NCBI RefSeq assembly: GCF_902167145.1
Contig: NC_050101.1
Coordinates: 113,427,789 to 113,491,788 of the forward strand
Source: Zea mays
Lineage: Eukaryota > Streptophyta > Magnoliopsida > Poales > Poaceae
Reading direction: 5' to 3'
DNA length: 64,000 nt
The translations under genes were made by a program, and so were the position numbers. Positions 22,549-32,998 of this stretch are shown here, piece after piece. Positions within the stretch are counted from its first letter, which is position 1; each line of letters begins with the position of its first letter. The notes beneath the pieces were generated by a model. It had not been told where the DNA came from. It searched no databases and saw only the letters and a program-made list of their open reading frames with translations.

Positions 22549-22560
22549 GCGAGGGGCTAC
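22549..22560 (+). promoter_or_regulatory. Polypurine tract of the gag-only element
   Basis: GCGAGGGGCTAC immediately before the 3' LTR, the usual place for plus-strand DNA priming. Confidence 0.6.
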
Positions 22561-23201
22561 TGTTGGGGGCCTTCGGCTTCCGAAGGTCCTCAAAAACAGG
22601 ATTTAACAGTATTTCTGGAGTATAGTGTGTGAACAGGTATCTTCGGACTCAAGTCAGCATCACAGCAGACCAGAATAATACGAAGGTTGATACAGCGCCG
22701 AAGGTGTGAGCAGGAAAGCTTCGGTGTGACAGCAAAAAATGAAACCGACTTAAAGATGAAAAGGCTATTCAGACCTCGATAGATTACTATAGAATTATTA
22801 TCAAATGTAAAGGGCATAAATGTAATTTTGCATAGGCTGTGTCCTGTGCCTATAAATAGGTGAACAGTACCCCCGTACTGTTCACGCGGATTTGGCATTC
22901 ACTTTTGCGTCACGCTTTTACTTTCATCTCCTTCAAGTTGAAGGTATATTTGTAATTTGACGTCACTTCTGTTTATACATGATAATAATATATAATTGTT
23001 TATGTTATCCTTTATATTTCTTATAATTCATCCTTCGTCACTGTGTAATGAATTTATGAAGGTATATCCTTCATAACCTTCGTCCGGAAATCATTATATC
23101 CTAAGGGGAATAATGCTTCGAAGGACGAAGGGCTTAACCGATTAACATTTTTTATGTTGCCTTGTTCTTAACTCATAGCATCTGAGAACAAGTCCCCAAC
23201 A
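22561..23201 (+). repeat. 3' LTR of the gag-only element
   Basis: 641 bases, same termini as the 5' LTR, followed by the right GCGGC duplication. Open frames here (for example 22590-22898 on the minus strand) repeat those in the 5' LTR and are not genes. Confidence 0.97.
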
Positions 23202-24257
23202 GCGGCGCTAACCACCTGAGTGGTCGCGGCGACGTAGATCAAGAGGACTTCTCCGGCGGCGGGGGGCACCAAGATGGGCGCGTTTGTAAGGAGCGCCTTC
23301 AGGTCCCCGAGGGCTTCCTCGGCCTCAGGGGTCCAAGTGAAGCACTCGGCCTTCCTTAAGAGGCGATACAGAGGCAGGCCTCTTTCGCCGAGGCACGAGA
23401 TGAAGCGGCTCAAAGCCGCAAGGCATCCCATGACTCTTTGTACGCCTTTCAAGTCCTTGATGGGCCCCATGCTGGTGATGGTCGCGATCTTCTCCGGGTT
23501 GGCCTCGATGCCCCGCTCGGAGACGATGAACCCCAAGAGCATGCCTCGGGGAACCCCGAAGACACACTTTTCGGGATTTAGCTTCACGCCTTTCGCCTTG
23601 AGACATCGGAATGTCACTTCAAGGTCGGAAAGGAGGTCGGATGCTTTCCTCATCTTGACTACGATGTCATCGACGTAGGCCTCGACCGTCCGGCCAATGT
23701 GTTCGCCGAACACATGGTTCATGCACCGTTGGTACGTCGCACCCGCATTCCTCAAGCCGAACGGCATGGTGACATAGCAGTACATGCCGAAGGGTGTGAT
23801 GAAAGAAGTCGCGAGCTGGTCGGACTCTTTCATCCTGATTTGGTGATACCCTGAGTAGGCATCGAGGAAAGACAGGGTTTCACACCCAGCAGGAGTCCAC
23901 GATTTGGTCGATGCGAGGCAGAGGGTAGGGAACCTTCGGACATGCTTTGTTTAGACTAGTGTAGTCTACACACATCCGCCATTTCCCTCCTTTCTTTCTC
24001 ACAAGCACGGGGTTGGCAAGCCATTCGGGATGGAATACCTCTTTGATGAACCCTGCCGCCATTAGCTTGTGGATTTCCTCGCCTATGGCTCTGCGCTTTT
24101 CTTCGTCGAATCGGCGCAGAGGCTGCTTCACGGGTCGGGCTCTAGCTCGGATATCCAGCGAGTGCTCGGCAACATCCCTCAGTATGTCGGGCATGTCCGA
24201 GGGACTCCACACGAAAACGTCGGTGTTCACGCGAAGAAAGTCGACGAGCACTGCTTC
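23202..24257 (-). pseudogene. Reverse transcriptase part of pol, frameshifted
   Basis: Minus-strand continuation of gag-protease after a UAG at 24258-24260. It contains the RT palm and fingers: HPEWLANPVLVRKK, MCVDYTSLNKACPK, LPRIDQIVDS, then after a frameshift TPFGMYCYVTMPFGL, the active site YVDDIVVK, LNPEKCVFGVP and GFIVSERGIEANP, leading into the first RNase H, where the nested element cuts in. Near 23888-23895 two bases seem to be missing compared with the sibling element at 52667 (where the Asp-Ser is followed by TAGC), shifting the frame. The catalytic residues remain, but the product cannot be made as one chain. Confidence 0.88.
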
Positions 24258-27200
24258 CTATTTGGGATCGAGCTCGGAGCCGATCCGAATCTGCTTGGAG
24301 GCGTCGCTGCTGGGGTCGAGGGGGACGGATTTAACCGTCTCCGCTGGCTCGAAGTTGCCGGCGTGGCGCTTCACGTCTGGCACCTCCTTAGAGAGGCTCT
24401 CCAGGTCGGCGATGAGGGCCTCGGCGTACTCCACGCACTCCACGTCGCATTCGAACGCGTGTCGGTACGTAGGGCCGACGGTGATGACCCCGTTGGGGCC
24501 CGACATCTTGAGCTTGAGGTAGGTGTAGTTGGGGACGGCCATGAACTTCGCGTAGCATGGCCTCCCCAGTACTGCGTGGTAGGTTCCTCGGAACCCGACC
24601 ACCTCAAACGTGAGGGTCTCCCTTCGGAAGTTGGAGGGCGTCCCAAAGCAGACGGGAAGATCGAGTTGTCCGAGGGGCTGGACGCGCTTCCCGGGAATGA
24701 TCCCGTGGAAAGGCGCAGCGCCTGCCCGGACCGAGGACAGATCAACCCGCAGGAGCCCGAGGGTCTCGGCGTAGATGATGTTGAGGCTGCTGCCTCCGTC
24801 CATGAGGACCTTGGTGAGCCTGACGTCGCCGATGACGGGGTCGACAACGAGCGGGTATTTCCCCAGGCTCGGCACGTGGTCGGGGTGGTCGGCTTGGTCG
24901 AAGGTGATGGGCTTGTCGGACCAGTCTAGGTAGACTGGCGCCGCCACCTTTACCGAACAGACCTCCCGACGCTCTTGCTTGCGGTGCCGAGCCGTGGCGT
25001 TCGCCGCTTGCCCACCGTAGATCATGAAGCAGTCGTGGACCTCGGGGAACTCTCCTATCTGATGATCTTCCTTCTTATCGTCGTCGCGAGCCATGCCACC
25101 CCCCGCGGGTGGCCCGACCTTGTGAAAGTGGCACCGAAGCATGGCGCACTCCTCAAGGGTGTGTTTAACGGGCCCCTGATGATAGGGGCACGACTCCTTC
25201 AGCATCTTGTCGAAGAGGTTGGCACCTCTGGGAGGTTTCCGAGGGTTCTTGTACTCGGCGGCGGCGACAAGGTCCGCGTCGGCGGCGTCGTGTTTCGCTT
25301 GCGACTTCTTCTTGCCTTTCTTCTTGGCGCCGCGCTGAGTTGACGCCTCGGGGGCATCTTCCGGTGGGCGGCCCTGGGGCTGCTTGTCCTTCCGGAAGAT
25401 AGCCTCAACTGCCTCCTGGCCAGAGGCGAACTTGGTGGCGATGTCCATCAGCTCGCTCGCCCTGGTGGGGGTCTTGCGACCCAGCTTGCTCACCAGGTCG
25501 CGGCAGGTGGTGCCGGGGAGGAACGCGCCGATGACATCTGAATCGGTGATGTTGGGCAGCTCGGTGCGCTGCTTCGAGAATCGCCGGATGTAGTCCCGGA
25601 GAGACTCTCCCGGCTGCTGTCGGCAGCTTCGGAGGTCCCAGGAGTTTCCAGGGCGCACGTACGTGCCCTGGAAATTGCCGGCGAAGGCTTGGACCAGGTC
25701 GTCCCAGTTGGAGATCTGCCCCGGAGGCAGGTGCTCCAACCAGGCGCGAGTGGTGTCGGAGAGGAACAGGGGGAGGTTGCGGATGATGAGGTTGTCATCG
25801 TCCGTTCCACCCAGCTGGCAAGCCAGCCGGTAGTCCACGAGCCACAGTTCCGGTCTCGTCTCCCCCGAGTACTTTGTGATAGTAGTTGGGGTTCGGAACC
25901 GGGTCAGGAACGGCGCCCGTCGTATGGCGCGGCTGAAAGCCTGCGGACGGGGTGGTTCGGGCGAGGGACTCCGATCCTCCCCGCTATCGTAGCGCCCCAC
26001 GCCTGGGGTGGTAGCCTCGGCGCACCCTCTCGTCGAGGTGGGCCCGACGGTTGCGTTGATGGTGCTCGTTGCCGAGGCGACCCGGGGCCGCAGGCGTCGT
26101 GTTGCGCGTGCGCTCGGTGTGGACCGAGGCTTCCCGCATGAATCAGGAAGTCGCGGCGCAATGTTCTGAGGGGTACCCCTGCCTTCGGGAGGCGGAGTTT
26201 CGGCCCGTCGGACCGCGGCGTCCTCCAGGAGATTCTTGACCTCTCCCTGAATTCGCCGCCCCTCGGTGGTTGATGGCTCCGACATCGCGCGGAGAAGCAT
26301 TGCCGCTGCAGCCAGGTTCTGGCCGACTCCGCTGGAGGTGGGTGGCGGCCTTACCCTGACATCGTCGGCGATGCGGTGCTGGATACCCTAGGGTAGATGA
26401 CGCACTTCTCCGGCCGGAGGTTGGCCCGCCCATTCCTGCCCGACGTCCCAGCGGATCGGCTCAAGTGTTCCTGCTCCCTCGTCGAGCCTGGCCTGCACCC
26501 CGTGGATTTGCTCGAGCTGTGGGTCATGACCCCCCACCGGAACGGGGACCACAGCTAGCTCCCGTAGGATGTCAACGCGAGGCACAGGCCTAGGGAGATC
26601 ACCGTTCTCCGGCATACCAAGATGGTTGCCTTCGGAGGGACCCCCTAGATCGACGTGGAAACATTCACGACTTGGGCCGCAGTCCTCGTCGCCGAGGCTG
26701 CGGCTACCGTCGGAACAGTCGGAAAGGCAGTAGTCACACGCGGTCATAAAGTCCCGCATGGCACTGGGGTTACCAAGTCCGGAGAAATCCCAACAGAAGT
26801 TGGGCTCGTCATCTTGCTCGGACCCCGAGGGCCCGTTGGTCGAGACGTCCGTCAGCCGGTCCCAGGGTGACAGCATACGATACCCCAGAGGGTTTGGACT
26901 CGCCTCTACGAGATCGTCCACCAAAGCGAAGTCGCTTGGCGGGTCGAGGCTGAATCCAAAAGGCGTGAGATGGGAATCGGTTGGTACCTCTTGGTCGACG
27001 GGCGGTGACGAAGTCACGTCAGGGACTGACTGCACCATCGTCTCAGGTACGAGGGTGATGCCCAGCAAGTCCTTCGCGAGCGTGCTGGCGTCGTCCGTTT
27101 GCTTGGGATTGGCGTGTTGCGGGGAGACGGCGCTCGTCTTCGTCTCAGACGCGAGGTCGATGCCCGATGTGCCCCCCGTTGGGGCGCCAGCGCCGTCGAC

Positions 27201-27421
27201 TCGCTCGACAGCCGACGAGGTGCCGCCTCCTGCTTGGCCTTGGTTGCCCCGCCTCCTCCTCCATCGGCGGGGAGGGGACGGGGTGAGCTTGAATGTTGTT
27301 CTTCCACCACGCGGGGAAGACGTCGTCGATTCCGCCGCCGGCGGGCGGGCTGTCGGCCGCCATTGTCGCTGTCGCACGGCGGGGGAAGGAGTATCATGTC
27401 GTAGCTGCCGTCGAGGGACAT
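24258..27421 (-). pseudogene. Gag-protease of the minus-strand element
   Basis: The start MSLDGSYDMI (ATG 27419-27421) opens one frame, but the rest of the N-terminal part (to 26388) reads in another, so a frameshift lies between about 27180 and 27370. A TAG at 26388-26390 then interrupts before the long open part 26300-24258. That part holds the Gag domain (PELWLVDYRLACQLGG; TRAWLEHLPPGQISNW; ESLRDYIRRFSKQR), an unusual zinc knuckle CPYHQGPVKHTLEEC, and the aspartic protease (VLMDGGSSLNI, and VLGRPCYAKFMA further on). It ends at a UAG (24258-24260) immediately followed by the in-frame RT region. A UAG at the same place occurs in the element at 49106-63430. Confidence 0.85.
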
Positions 27422-27523
27422 GAACTCAAGACTCCCGAAACGGAGCACCGTCCCGGGCTAGAAAGGTTGCTGGAGACTGCCCATCTGGAGCTTGACGGGA
27501 AGTTGTTCGTCAACACGCAGCAG

Positions 27524-27544
27524 GCCCCTACCTGGCACGCCAAC
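27524..27544 (-). promoter_or_regulatory. Primer-binding site of the minus-strand element
   Basis: TTGGCGTGCCAGGTAGGGG directly after the 5' LTR end, read on the minus strand. It is nearly the same as the site at 49733 in the plus-strand element, so both probably use the same tRNA, which I did not identify. Confidence 0.7.
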
Positions 27545-29045
27545 TGTCGACGTTTCGAAACCCGGGGGGTCCCTGGACCGACGAGTAAATTGTCGCCGCG
27601 TGCCCCAGCCCAGATGGATCGGCGCGAGACGGAGCGCGAAGGGGGGAGGCAGCCGGAGGGAGACGGGCGTGAGAGGTGGAATCCCGCGGCCTTCGTGTTT
27701 GTCCCGCGCCCAGGTCAGGTGCGCTTGTAGTAGGGGGTTACAAGCGTCCACGCGGGAGGGAGCGAGCGGCCTCACGCAGGCGCCGTCCCGTCCTTCCCCA
27801 CGCGGCCAACCCTCTGTAAGAGGGCCCTGGTCCTTCCTTTTATAGGCGCAAGGAGAGGATCCAGGTGTACAATGGGGGTGTAGCAGTGTGCTAACGTGTC
27901 TAGTGGAGGAGAGCTAGCGCCCTATGTACATGCCATGTGGCAGCCGGAGAGGTTTTGGCACCCGGTTCGTGTGGTGTCGTGGCCGTCAGAGGAGCGCTGG
28001 AGCCTGGCGAAAGGACAGCTGTCGGGGCTGTCGAGTCCTTGCTGACGTCCTCTTGCTTCCGTAAGGGGGCTGAGAGCCGCCGTCGTCATCGGGCGTGCGG
28101 GGCGCCATCATTACTTGTCTGGCGGAGCGAGCTAGACGGGACGCCGGTCTTGTTCCCCGTAGCCTGAGTCAGCTTGGGGTAGGGTGATGATGGCGCATCT
28201 TGTTGACGTGGTCGGTCTGTGCCCTGGGTTGGGCGATGTGGAGGCTCCTCCGAGGTCGAGGTCGAGTCTGTCTTCCGAGGCCGAGGTCGAGTCCGAGCCC
28301 CCGGGTCGGGCGAGGCAGAGACCGTCGGCTGAGGCCAGGGCTGAGTCCGAGCCCTGGGGTCGGGCGAAGCGGAGTTCGTCGTTCTTCGGGGCTGAGCCCG
28401 AGTCCGAGCCCTGGGGTCGGGCGGAGCGGAGTTCGCCGTCTTCCGGGGCTGAGCCCGAGTCCGAGCCCTGGGGTCGGGCGGAGCGGAGTTCGCCGTCTTC
28501 CGGGGCTGAGCCCGAGTCCGAGCCATGGGGTCGGGCGAAGCGGAGTTTCCCATGGCACCTAGGGCCGGGCTTGGCCGCTGTCAGCCTCACTCTGTCGAGT
28601 GGCACAGCAGTCAGAGCGGCGCAGGCGGCGCTGTCCTTTTGTCAGACCGGTCAGTGGAGCGGCGAAGTGACTGCGGTCACTTCGGCTCTGTCGACTGGAG
28701 GGCGTGCGCCAGGATAAAGGTGTCAGGCCACCTTTGCATTAAATGCCCCTGCGATTTGGTCGGTTGGCGTGGCGATTTGGCCAAGGTTGCTTCTTGGTGA
28801 AGACTGGGCTTCGGGCGAGCCGAAGGTGTGTCCGTTGCTGGAGGGGGGCCTCGGGCGAGACGTAGACCCTCCGGGGTCGGCTGCCCTTGCCCGAGGCTGG
28901 GCTCGGGCGAGGCGTGATCGCGTCCCTCGAATGGACCGATCCTTGACTTAGTCGCACCCATCAGGCCTTTGCAGCTTTGTGCTGATGGGGGTTACCAGCT
29001 GAGATTTAGGAGCCTTGAGGGTACCCCTAATTATGGTCCCCGACA
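27545..29045 (-). repeat. 5' LTR of the minus-strand element
   Basis: 1501 bases, homologous to 7558-9173 over its full length but with about four rather than six 57-base units (28333-28560). TATA box CTATAAAAGGAAGG on the minus strand near 27836-27845. The outer end TGTCGGGGACCATAATTAGG abuts the right ATATT duplication at 29046-29050. Confidence 0.94.
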
Positions 29046-29089
29046 ATATTCTTGAACGCTCCATCTATCAATTATCGGAAAAAAGTAAG

Positions 29090-29690
29090 TTAACCTCAAA
29101 TATATTTATTATGCATGAAAGAACTAACAACTTCACTCATGTTTTCCTTGGGATTATGGGCGTGTTTGGTGTGGCGCCTAGGCCGCCACACCGTGTCTAA
29201 CCCGCGGCGGCCAAATCGGCCGCCACACCTGCGGCTTGTGGCGCGGCGTGGCGGCCTAGGCGCCACACCAAACATGCCCTATATACCTGGAATTTCACAT
29301 GTCGTTCCTGCATACACATTTTTACTTTCTTTAGAAAAAAATCATGCTCCGTTGAAAATAAACATAGCGAATCCTAATTGCACCCTCTTAATTTCACACA
29401 TTCACTCGTTATTTTAAAACATCACAAAGCTAACAGTAAGAACAAGTTAACCTCATATACATAAAAGAACTACCAACTTCGATCATGCTGAACTTATGAT
29501 ATTACACAACTTGGGATAATATCCCTGCACACATGTTTCTGTGCATACACATTTTTATTTTTATTTTTCAAAATATTTCATTCTCCATTGAAAATAAGTA
29601 TAACAAATCTGATTTACACCTTCTTCATTTTGTAGGTTCCCTCATCGTTTGGAAACATCACAAAAAATTTCTACTGAGGCTATAACTTCA
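29090..29690. repeat. Imperfect direct duplication in AT-rich DNA
   Basis: Two diverged segments share the same order of blocks: GTAAGTTAACCTCA / ACAAGTTAACCTCA, TGCATACACATTTTTA, TTGAAAATAAACATAGCGAA / TTGAAAATAAGTATAACAAA, and AAACATCACAAA. The first copy (about 29090-29425) was later interrupted by the MITE at 29158-29279; the second is at about 29440-29675. There is no coding potential. It may be part of an unrecognised old element. Confidence 0.6.
29158..29279. mobile_element. Tourist-like MITE with long, GC-rich terminal repeats
   Basis: 122 bases bounded by 3-base TAT duplications (29155-29157 and 29280-29282). The ends GGGCGTGTTTGGTGTGGCGC and its inverted counterpart match over about 32 bases with one mismatch, and the centre holds further inverted GGCGGCC/GGCCGCC blocks, so nearly the whole element can fold back. 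The GGGC.TGTTTGG ends fit the PIF/Harbinger-Tourist type. There is no coding capacity. Confidence 0.85.
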
Positions 29691-32600
29691 AGAATAACAA
29701 GTACGATTTCCCAGATCATGCACACAATACATGTTTTCCTTGAGTAACACTGTGTCCTTTGCTTACAATTCCTCTCTTAATTAGATTGATTCTGCACGAA
29801 CTGTGATCACTGTTAAACACAACATCATATCCAAACATATCACACCATGGAACACTAATCACTTATATGTATGCACAACATGTCCAGACGATTAATATTG
29901 TTATAACTTATATATTGATTTCCCCCTAGGCGCGCAGTGCAAGAGCCATTTACTAGCTGCTGTTATGAATGTTTTCCAGTACTTTTTCTGACGATGTGGA
30001 ACCAAAAACTATAGTATCCAGAATCAGACATCTATACCGGTTCGGAACCAACTACAGTAATGGATTTTCAACCGGTACTTGTCATCTAGGACTAAAGGCT
30101 GGCCCTCTTTAGAACTGGTTCTAAACTATAATCGAAACTAAAAGTTGGTGCAGTGGCATTATCAGTGTCTTTACATTTTGACATGTACCTACACTTTAAA
30201 AATATGTACCAATGCTGAAAATCAACGTAGGTATCACAACAGAGTTTATGATATACATATATAAAACCAACAAAGTCCATAACAAACATTACTTCATAGT
30301 TCACAACTAAGAGCTGATAATCACTTTGTAGTTCACGACTCTGAGTTCGTAATCACTATTCACGTGATTGGTTGGGGGTAGCCTAGCCTCCTGGCTCACG
30401 GAGGGCCTGCATCCGTTCGAACGCGCACACATCTCGCTTCCCAGCCCATGCAGCCAAATGCGTGTATTTAGACCACCCGTGTATGCAGACACAAGGGATG
30501 TCGTGCAGGTTACCAATCAAGCGCACACCCGCGATCAACGCATCAGGCGGTTCTGGATGTGGCCGACCGAGCAACCAATCAATCGCTATATTTTTCATAA
30601 CATTCAACACACCAACACAACATCATCCAACCAAGCATCAACAACAAATAAAAAAATAGTCTTTTGCTTCAGAGTCTTCTAATGTCATGAATATCCAACG
30701 ATGTTCTCAATCTTCTTTAAGTAATTTAAGACTAAGATGAAGTACTTTTAGCAAATTCGCTTCGGATTAAAGCCACCTGCTCGGACTACTGCAACTGCAA
30801 TCCATAGAGACAAATTATTGTAGTAATAGTAGAAGCCGTTTTAGATTAAAGCCAAGCAAATAGGTTGTTTAACTCAGAAACCACAACTCTTAAGTCTTCG
30901 AAGTACACTTGTCCCTGATTATTGGACCACCAGCATTTTACGTAAAATGCAGTAGGCCGGGTGAGCCTTTTTTCACGTACACCACCAGCATTTACGTAAA
31001 ATGTAGGAGACCAGATGGGCCATAATGGTAGCTCCTGTGGCCATGCAGAGCCAAGAAGCCCATTAGGAATCAACTGTCATGCATGTATTCAGCCAGGCGA
31101 CAGAGCTCGGCCGAGCCAATCTGCTCCAGGCAGGCCGTCCAGACTCCAGACACACATCAGGAGAGGGAGTGCGTACGCAGCATGCAGATGTAAGCCCACT
31201 AGGCGTCCGCCGACCAGCACAGTCCACACATGATACTGCAGCTAGCTACGTGCGTACTTGCCTTATGTAGTGTGTACATGATGTGTTGTACCATGTAATC
31301 TTTTTTAAAATAACTATAGCAAAAACATGCTAGTTGTACCATGTAATCTTAAAAACAATAGGAAAAGCATGCTAGCAGTACCACAACGTTGTACAAAAAA
31401 ATAATAATAGCAAACTGAATTCTTAGAAACAGCTGCAGCTAGTGACACCTCTCTAGCCGTACCATATTGTTTCATTTCACACCCTCTTGAAGGAAGATGT
31501 TCCTTAGATGATGCTTCTATTTAATTGTAGTCCTTCTTTGGAACAAAGGAAAAGTGAAGGAACTTTAAAGGATTAAAATCATATAGAAAATGTTTCCTAT
31601 GTGGACCTTTTGGAACAAATGATTGAGTTTCTACAAATCCTATAAAATTCATACGGAATGGGCTGTTGCAGTGAGATTTTGTAGGATTTCTAACATGAAG
31701 TCCAACCTCTTAGAAAAATTTCTATGGAATTGCAAATGTCATGCAACTCTAAAATCCTACATTTTTCATATTCCTATATTTTACCAATCCTGCATTCCAA
31801 AAGATCACGATCCCGTGCCCTAGAGGCTTTTAAATCCTGATCGTTCATATTGTGCGAGACCAGAGATCTTAGGCACCTAGGGGATAACTGAGAGCCCCGA
31901 GCTACTAACCACGTGTTTGGTTGACGTTGCACCCTTGGATCCTTAAAGCATCATTTGTTTGGTTCATATATCCATCGATACAGGTTGAACGCATGTAGAA
32001 AAGGGTGTTTATCTTCAAATTAAAAGATTTAATCATCGACTGGTTTCATATTTGTGTTCCTAAGAATTTTGTGAATAAAAGGAGATCACCACTCATGCTA
32101 TTTAATAGTTGAAGATTTATTTGTGTACTCTTCTCTAATACACATCTCAGTGCAAGTAATCAAACACAATCTATGTGACTATGCCTAGTATGTATGGGTC
32201 TATACAAACAACCAAACAAATATATCTTGCATGAGCTCAACCTAGTGCTGCTCATCCTGGCTCGGTTCAGGCATCCTGGTTGGGCAAGTACGACAACTAA
32301 TCAAATAGTAAGTGTCTAGTATGGAGTGCATCGGAACTTCGGGCACCTAAATCTTTCATGGGTGTCCCGGGGCTTTCATTGATGATTTAAGGACTTAAAG
32401 CTTTTATGAGCGTCTTGGGGCACAAGGGGTCCAAAGAACTTAGGTTGTTCATGTTAATTAGGGACGTATCGGAGCCTTGAAGGCCTTGAGGCTTAATCCA
32501 TCCTTGCGGACTAACATTATCAAAGTGTGAATGCCCTAGGGCCCGGACCTCGATATCTTTAGCGGTTCTTAATAAGATTTAGTGGTGTAGATGTCATCCC

Positions 32601-32998
32601 TTCTAAGTGTTTCGAGGTCAAGTTGCTTGGAGAGTTAAGCCCCTGCCATGGCCAGGATAGGCCTAAGGCATGGGCCCTAGAAGCGTTGGTTCGAGTTGGT
32701 TCCCGTACCTGAGCTTATAGGACATCTTATATATGGCCTTTAATTTCCTAGACTTTGACATACCTAATAAAGAGATTCAATCATTATGAAATAGATTACG
32801 GTTAATATTTTATCTAAATATATATGCGTGATGTCTTCTTTTCAAGAATTTATTACCATAAACACAATGGTATAACTATATTTTAATTTAGATGCTTAGT
32901 TCGTGAACCAGCGACGGAGCCAGGAAAAATTTGAGAAGAGGCGGCTAAACTAAACTGCTACAATATATGAGCCCCTTCCACATTATATTATGTACATT
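29283..32998. other. AT-rich low-copy DNA, no gene supported
   Basis: About 3.7 kb without a convincing gene. Visible items are the second half of the duplication above, the 16-base palindrome CATTTTACGTAAAATG near 30934 with a diverged copy near 30990, and a repeated TAGTTGTACCATGTAATCTT-type block at about 31280 and 31330. The segment 31480-31810 has TTTGGAACAAA and CATTCCAAAAG ends and could be a decayed MITE. Short frames in it show no recognisable domain. Confidence 0.5.

Larger units (their letters stand above)
15898..23201 (+). mobile_element. Young gag-only LTR retrotransposon with antisense gene (cinful-zeon-like)
   Basis: Two 641-base LTRs (15898-16538 and 22561-23201) that differ at only two positions that I can see, with perfect GCGGC duplications at 15893-15897 and 23202-23206. 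Length is 7304 bases. Inside are a primer-binding site, a gag gene on the plus strand, and a three-exon antisense gene on the minus strand; there is no protease, RT, RNase H or integrase. Movement would need enzymes from a related full element. Length, LTR size and gag-only structure fit the maize non-autonomous zeon type, from memory. It interrupts the RNase H region of the older element. Two changes in 641 bases, at the 1.3e-8 rate often used for grass LTRs, suggest roughly 0.1 million years. Confidence 0.95.
7558..29045 (-). mobile_element. Complete, decayed Tat-type Ty3/gypsy element carrying a nested element
   Basis: Both ends are defined: LTRs at 27545-29045 (5') and 7558-9173 (3'), with perfect ATATT duplications at 7553-7557 and 29046-29050. 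Without the nested element (15898-23201 plus 5 bases) it is about 14.2 kb. The minus-strand order is 5' LTR, primer-binding site, gag-protease, RT, two RNase H-like domains, damaged integrase, then an antisense gene on the plus strand and the 3' LTR. The LTRs differ by roughly 3-4 % by eye over the first 370 bases, so the insertion is older than the nested one. Gag-pol carries frameshifts, stops and a large integrase deletion, so it cannot act by itself. It resembles maize Huck/Flip-type elements from memory. Confidence 0.92.

Noticed and set aside
31480..31810. A decayed hAT or Tourist MITE
   Set aside because: Terminal similarity (TTTGGAACAAA / CATTCCAAAAG) is weak and no target duplication could be set; mentioned only in the gap entry.
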